Shown: piece after piece, positions 31,571 to 33,388 of the stretch
Layout: every line of letters begins with the position of its first letter
Numbering within the stretch: the first letter of the stretch is position 1
DNA from: an uncultured Bacteroidales bacterium
GTDB taxonomy: Bacteria > Bacteroidota > Bacteroidia > Bacteroidales > UBA932
Length of the DNA: 33,388 nucleotides
Assembly: GCA_946187975.1 (NCBI GenBank)
Contig: CAMHTE010000012.1
Location: 1 to 33,388 of the forward strand
Direction of reading: 5' to 3'
The notes under the pieces: model-generated
Told to the model about the DNA's origin: nothing
Seen by the model: the letters and a program-made list of their open reading frames with translations, nothing else
Database searches by the model: none
Position numbers and translations under genes: made by a program

Positions 31571-32001
31571 TGGAAAAGACAGATCTTGGTAAGATTCTCG
31601 CCGTCGCCGGACAGCACGGCCTGTTCAAGTATCTCGCGCTCTCGCGCAACAATGCGGCCATTGCCGAAAGCCTTTCCGACGGCCACCGTACGGTGTTCGA
31701 CGCTCACAGCCGCATAACCACCCTTGCGGACATAGCCATTTACACCTCCGAGGGAGAGCTGAAGCTCAAGGACGTTTTCCTCGCCATCGCAAAGGAATGC
31801 GGCGGAAAGGAAGCTCCCGGTTCCAAGGCTTCCGAGCAGGAGATTAAGGCTCTCTTCTCCAAGGCAGTTCCCAACTACGATGCCGACCGTTTCTACTTCT
31901 CACACATGAAGAAGATTGTCGACTGGTACAACGATCTGGTGAAGTACGCTTCGCTCGACTTCGTAGAGGAGGAAGGGCCGAAGGAAGGGGAGGATGCCTA
32001 G
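31570..32001 (+). CDS. DUF5606 family protein
   Basis: The 143-residue cytoplasmic protein matches the DUF5606 family, which is common in Bacteroidota and of unknown function. Recognisable blocks are LGKILAVAGQHGLFKYLALSRNNAAIAESL, TTLADIAIYTSEGELKLKDVF and the helical end KALFSKAVPNYDADRFYFSH with KKIVDWYNDLVKY. It ends in an acidic tail. It overlaps coaE by one base and rimO by 8 nt, so it is translated from the same mRNA as both. No catalytic motif is visible. Confidence 0.85.
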   Translation: MEKTDLGKILAVAGQHGLFKYLALSRNNAAIAESLSDGHRTVFDAHSRITTLADIAIYTSEGELKLKDVFLAIAKECGGKEAPGSKASEQEIKALFSKAVPNYDADRFYFSHMKKIVDWYNDLVKYASLDFVEEEGPKEGEDA

Positions 32002-33298
32002 CATAAGGGTAATAACCCTCGGCTGTTCAAAAAATACGGTCGATACCGAGCATCTTCTGGCGCAACTGCCGGAAGATGAGTGGGTTATACAACCGGAAGA
32101 TGAGGTTTCGCCCGTCGACTGGCTGCTCATCAACACCTGCGGCTTCATAGGAGACGCCAAGCAGGAATCGATTGATACCATATTAGCCCAGGCGGAACGC
32201 AGGCGCTGCGGCGAAGCCGGGCATCTTATCGTTTTCGGCTGTCTTTCGCAACGATATTCGAGAGACCTGCCGGGGCTTATTCCCGAGGTTGACGGATGGT
32301 TTGGTGCAAGGGATCTGGATCCTGTACTTAAGGCCCTCGGAGTAGAGCCTAAAATAGAGTTGCGCACGGCGCGCCGCCCAGTGGAGGATCATCCCTCGTA
32401 TGCCTATTTGAAGATTTCCGAAGGCTGCGACAGGCGCTGTTCGTACTGCGCCATACCATTCATCAGGGGCGCCCACCGCTCCGTTCCCATGGAGGACCTT
32501 GTCCGTGAAGCTGAGGGACTTGCCGCCCGTGGCGTCCACGAACTTATCCTGATCGCTCAGGATACGACTTATTACGGTCTGGACCTTTACGGCCGACGCT
32601 GCCTTGGAGAGTTGCTTCAGCGGCTCAGCGAGGTGGAAGGTATAGAATGGCTACGCATTCATTATTCTTATCCCGCCGATTTCCCCGATGACGTACTTGA
32701 GCAGATGGCGGACAATCCAAAAGTCTGCAAATACCTGGATATACCCCTTCAGCACATCTCCGACAAGGTTCTTGCGACCATGCGCAGGGGAGTTGACGGT
32801 GTCTGGACCCGAAATCTTATTCGTCGCTTGAGGGAGCGTGTTCCCGGGGTGGTCCTGCGCACGACTATGATTGTGGGGCATCCCGGCGAGGGGCCGGAAG
32901 AGTTCGCAGAGCTGCTCAATTTCGTCCGAGAAGCCAGATTCGAGCGTTTGGGAGCGTTCACTTATTCGGAAGAAGAAGGCACCTACGGCGCCCGCAATTT
33001 TGCGGATGAGGTTCCGGCGGAAGAAAAGCAGCGTCGTCTGGATGCCCTGATGGCCCTTCAGGCCGAGATATCCCGTTCTTATAACGAATCCCGCGTCGGC
33101 ACGCACTGCAGGGTTCTGGTGGACGATATAGCCGACGGCCGGCTGGTTTGCCGCTCACAATACGAAAGTCCGGAAGTGGACGGCGAAATCATAGTTTCGT
33201 ATCCTTCCGGAACAGATATGCATTCCCTTGTGGGTAAATATGTCGATGTGAGGATTACTGCGGCCGACGACTACGACCTTGCTGCGGTTTTAGAATAA
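31994..33298 (+). CDS. rimO: Ribosomal protein S12 methylthiotransferase RimO
   Basis: RimO is a radical-SAM enzyme that adds a methylthio group to an aspartate of ribosomal protein S12. The 434-residue protein has the N-terminal UPF0004 domain with cluster cysteines C11, C49 and C83. The radical-SAM triad is C145-x3-C149-x2-C152 (CDRRCSYC), and a C-terminal TRAM domain carries the typical SPEVDGEIIV. The MPSIRVITLGCSKNTVDTEHL opening distinguishes RimO from MiaB. It starts 8 nt inside the DUF5606 gene and is convergent with rnpB; its stop is directly next to the rnpB 3' end. Confidence 0.95.
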   Translation: MPSIRVITLGCSKNTVDTEHLLAQLPEDEWVIQPEDEVSPVDWLLINTCGFIGDAKQESIDTILAQAERRRCGEAGHLIVFGCLSQRYSRDLPGLIPEVDGWFGARDLDPVLKALGVEPKIELRTARRPVEDHPSYAYLKISEGCDRRCSYCAIPFIRGAHRSVPMEDLVREAEGLAARGVHELILIAQDTTYYGLDLYGRRCLGELLQRLSEVEGIEWLRIHYSYPADFPDDVLEQMADNPKVCKYLDIPLQHISDKVLATMRRGVDGVWTRNLIRRLRERVPGVVLRTTMIVGHPGEGPEEFAELLNFVREARFERLGAFTYSEEEGTYGARNFADEVPAEEKQRRLDALMALQAEISRSYNESRVGTHCRVLVDDIADGRLVCRSQYESPEVDGEIIVSYPSGTDMHSLVGKYVDVRITAADDYDLAAVLE

Positions 33299-33302
33299 AA
33301 AA

Positions 33303-33388
33303 GGTGGGACCGTAAGCCGGGTTCTGTTTTTAATTCTGCCATTTATCTTCGCAACCTACCCCCTGGCATCGGGCGGGCAGCCCTCATC
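33303..33388 (-). ncRNA. rnpB: RNase P RNA, 3' part (cut by window edge)
   Basis: On the minus strand the last 86 bases read as the 3' end of bacterial type A RNase P RNA, the catalytic RNA that matures tRNA 5' ends. The signature is the terminal ACAGAACCCGGCTTA (minus strand, 33326-33312), after GGGTAGGTTGCGAAG and before GGTCCCACC, which would pair with the RNA's 5' end (P1) outside the window. A T run (33302-33297) follows directly, so P1 may double as the terminator stem. It is convergent with rimO. Confidence 0.9.

Noticed and set aside
1..33388. CRISPR array, insertion sequence, prophage or tRNA genes
   Set aside because: No regularly spaced direct repeats, transposase or phage genes, or tRNA cloverleafs were seen on reading either strand.

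Overview
The window looks like chromosomal DNA from a member of the Bacteroidales (Bacteroidota), probably a gut-type anaerobe. Three things support this. Many start regions carry the Bacteroidota promoter form TTTG-N19/20-TAnnTTTG. Several families found mainly or only in this phylum occur together (DUF3276/PUR-alpha, DUF5606, DUF4301, GSCFA, long-form NusB). A complete sodium-pumping methylmalonyl-CoA decarboxylase operon fits propionate-forming fermentation. The window is gene-dense with few long gaps, and no tRNA, insertion sequence or CRISPR array was seen.

Layout. 1-2460 is an accessory, visibly AT-richer segment. It holds the N-terminal part of a type I restriction HsdR on the minus strand, a divergent DUF3800 protein, and a candidate small RNA of about 75-80 nt with its own promoter. 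2512-6475 holds a YccF membrane protein convergent with the decarboxylase operon mmdA-mmdD-mmdC-mmdB. 6539-12509 is a plus-strand run: recF, a DciA/DUF721 gene, pdxB, a DUF4301 gene, a membrane-anchored TPR protein, a YebC-family regulator, and a peptide deformylase with a lipoprotein signal. 12553-14530 is an ABC ATPase-permease-GntR operon whose terminator lies inside the opposing GSCFA gene.

15439-18343 encodes a predicted outer-membrane protein and a 5'-nucleotidase-type lipoprotein, convergent with ffh (SRP54). 19697-23619 holds an AraC-type regulator, a CNNM/CBS transporter, a coiled-coil protein, zapA, a structured RNA that is a candidate 6S RNA, and rny. 23624-25474 is a dsbD-like gene with a palindromic element inside its linker. 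25477-28769 is a minus-strand operon: DUF3276, an MTA/SAH-deaminase-like amidohydrolase and two tandem purine nucleoside phosphorylases. 28862-33298 is the housekeeping run nusB-yajC-ybbR-coaE-DUF5606-rimO. The window ends in the 3' part of rnpB on the minus strand.

The most interesting points are the candidate sRNA beside the restriction/DUF3800 locus, the diverged active-site residue in one of the two tandem phosphorylases next to a deaminase, the deformylase with a lipobox, the structured zapA-rny RNA, and several promoters whose -7 box nearly touches the start codon, which implies leaderless mRNAs.
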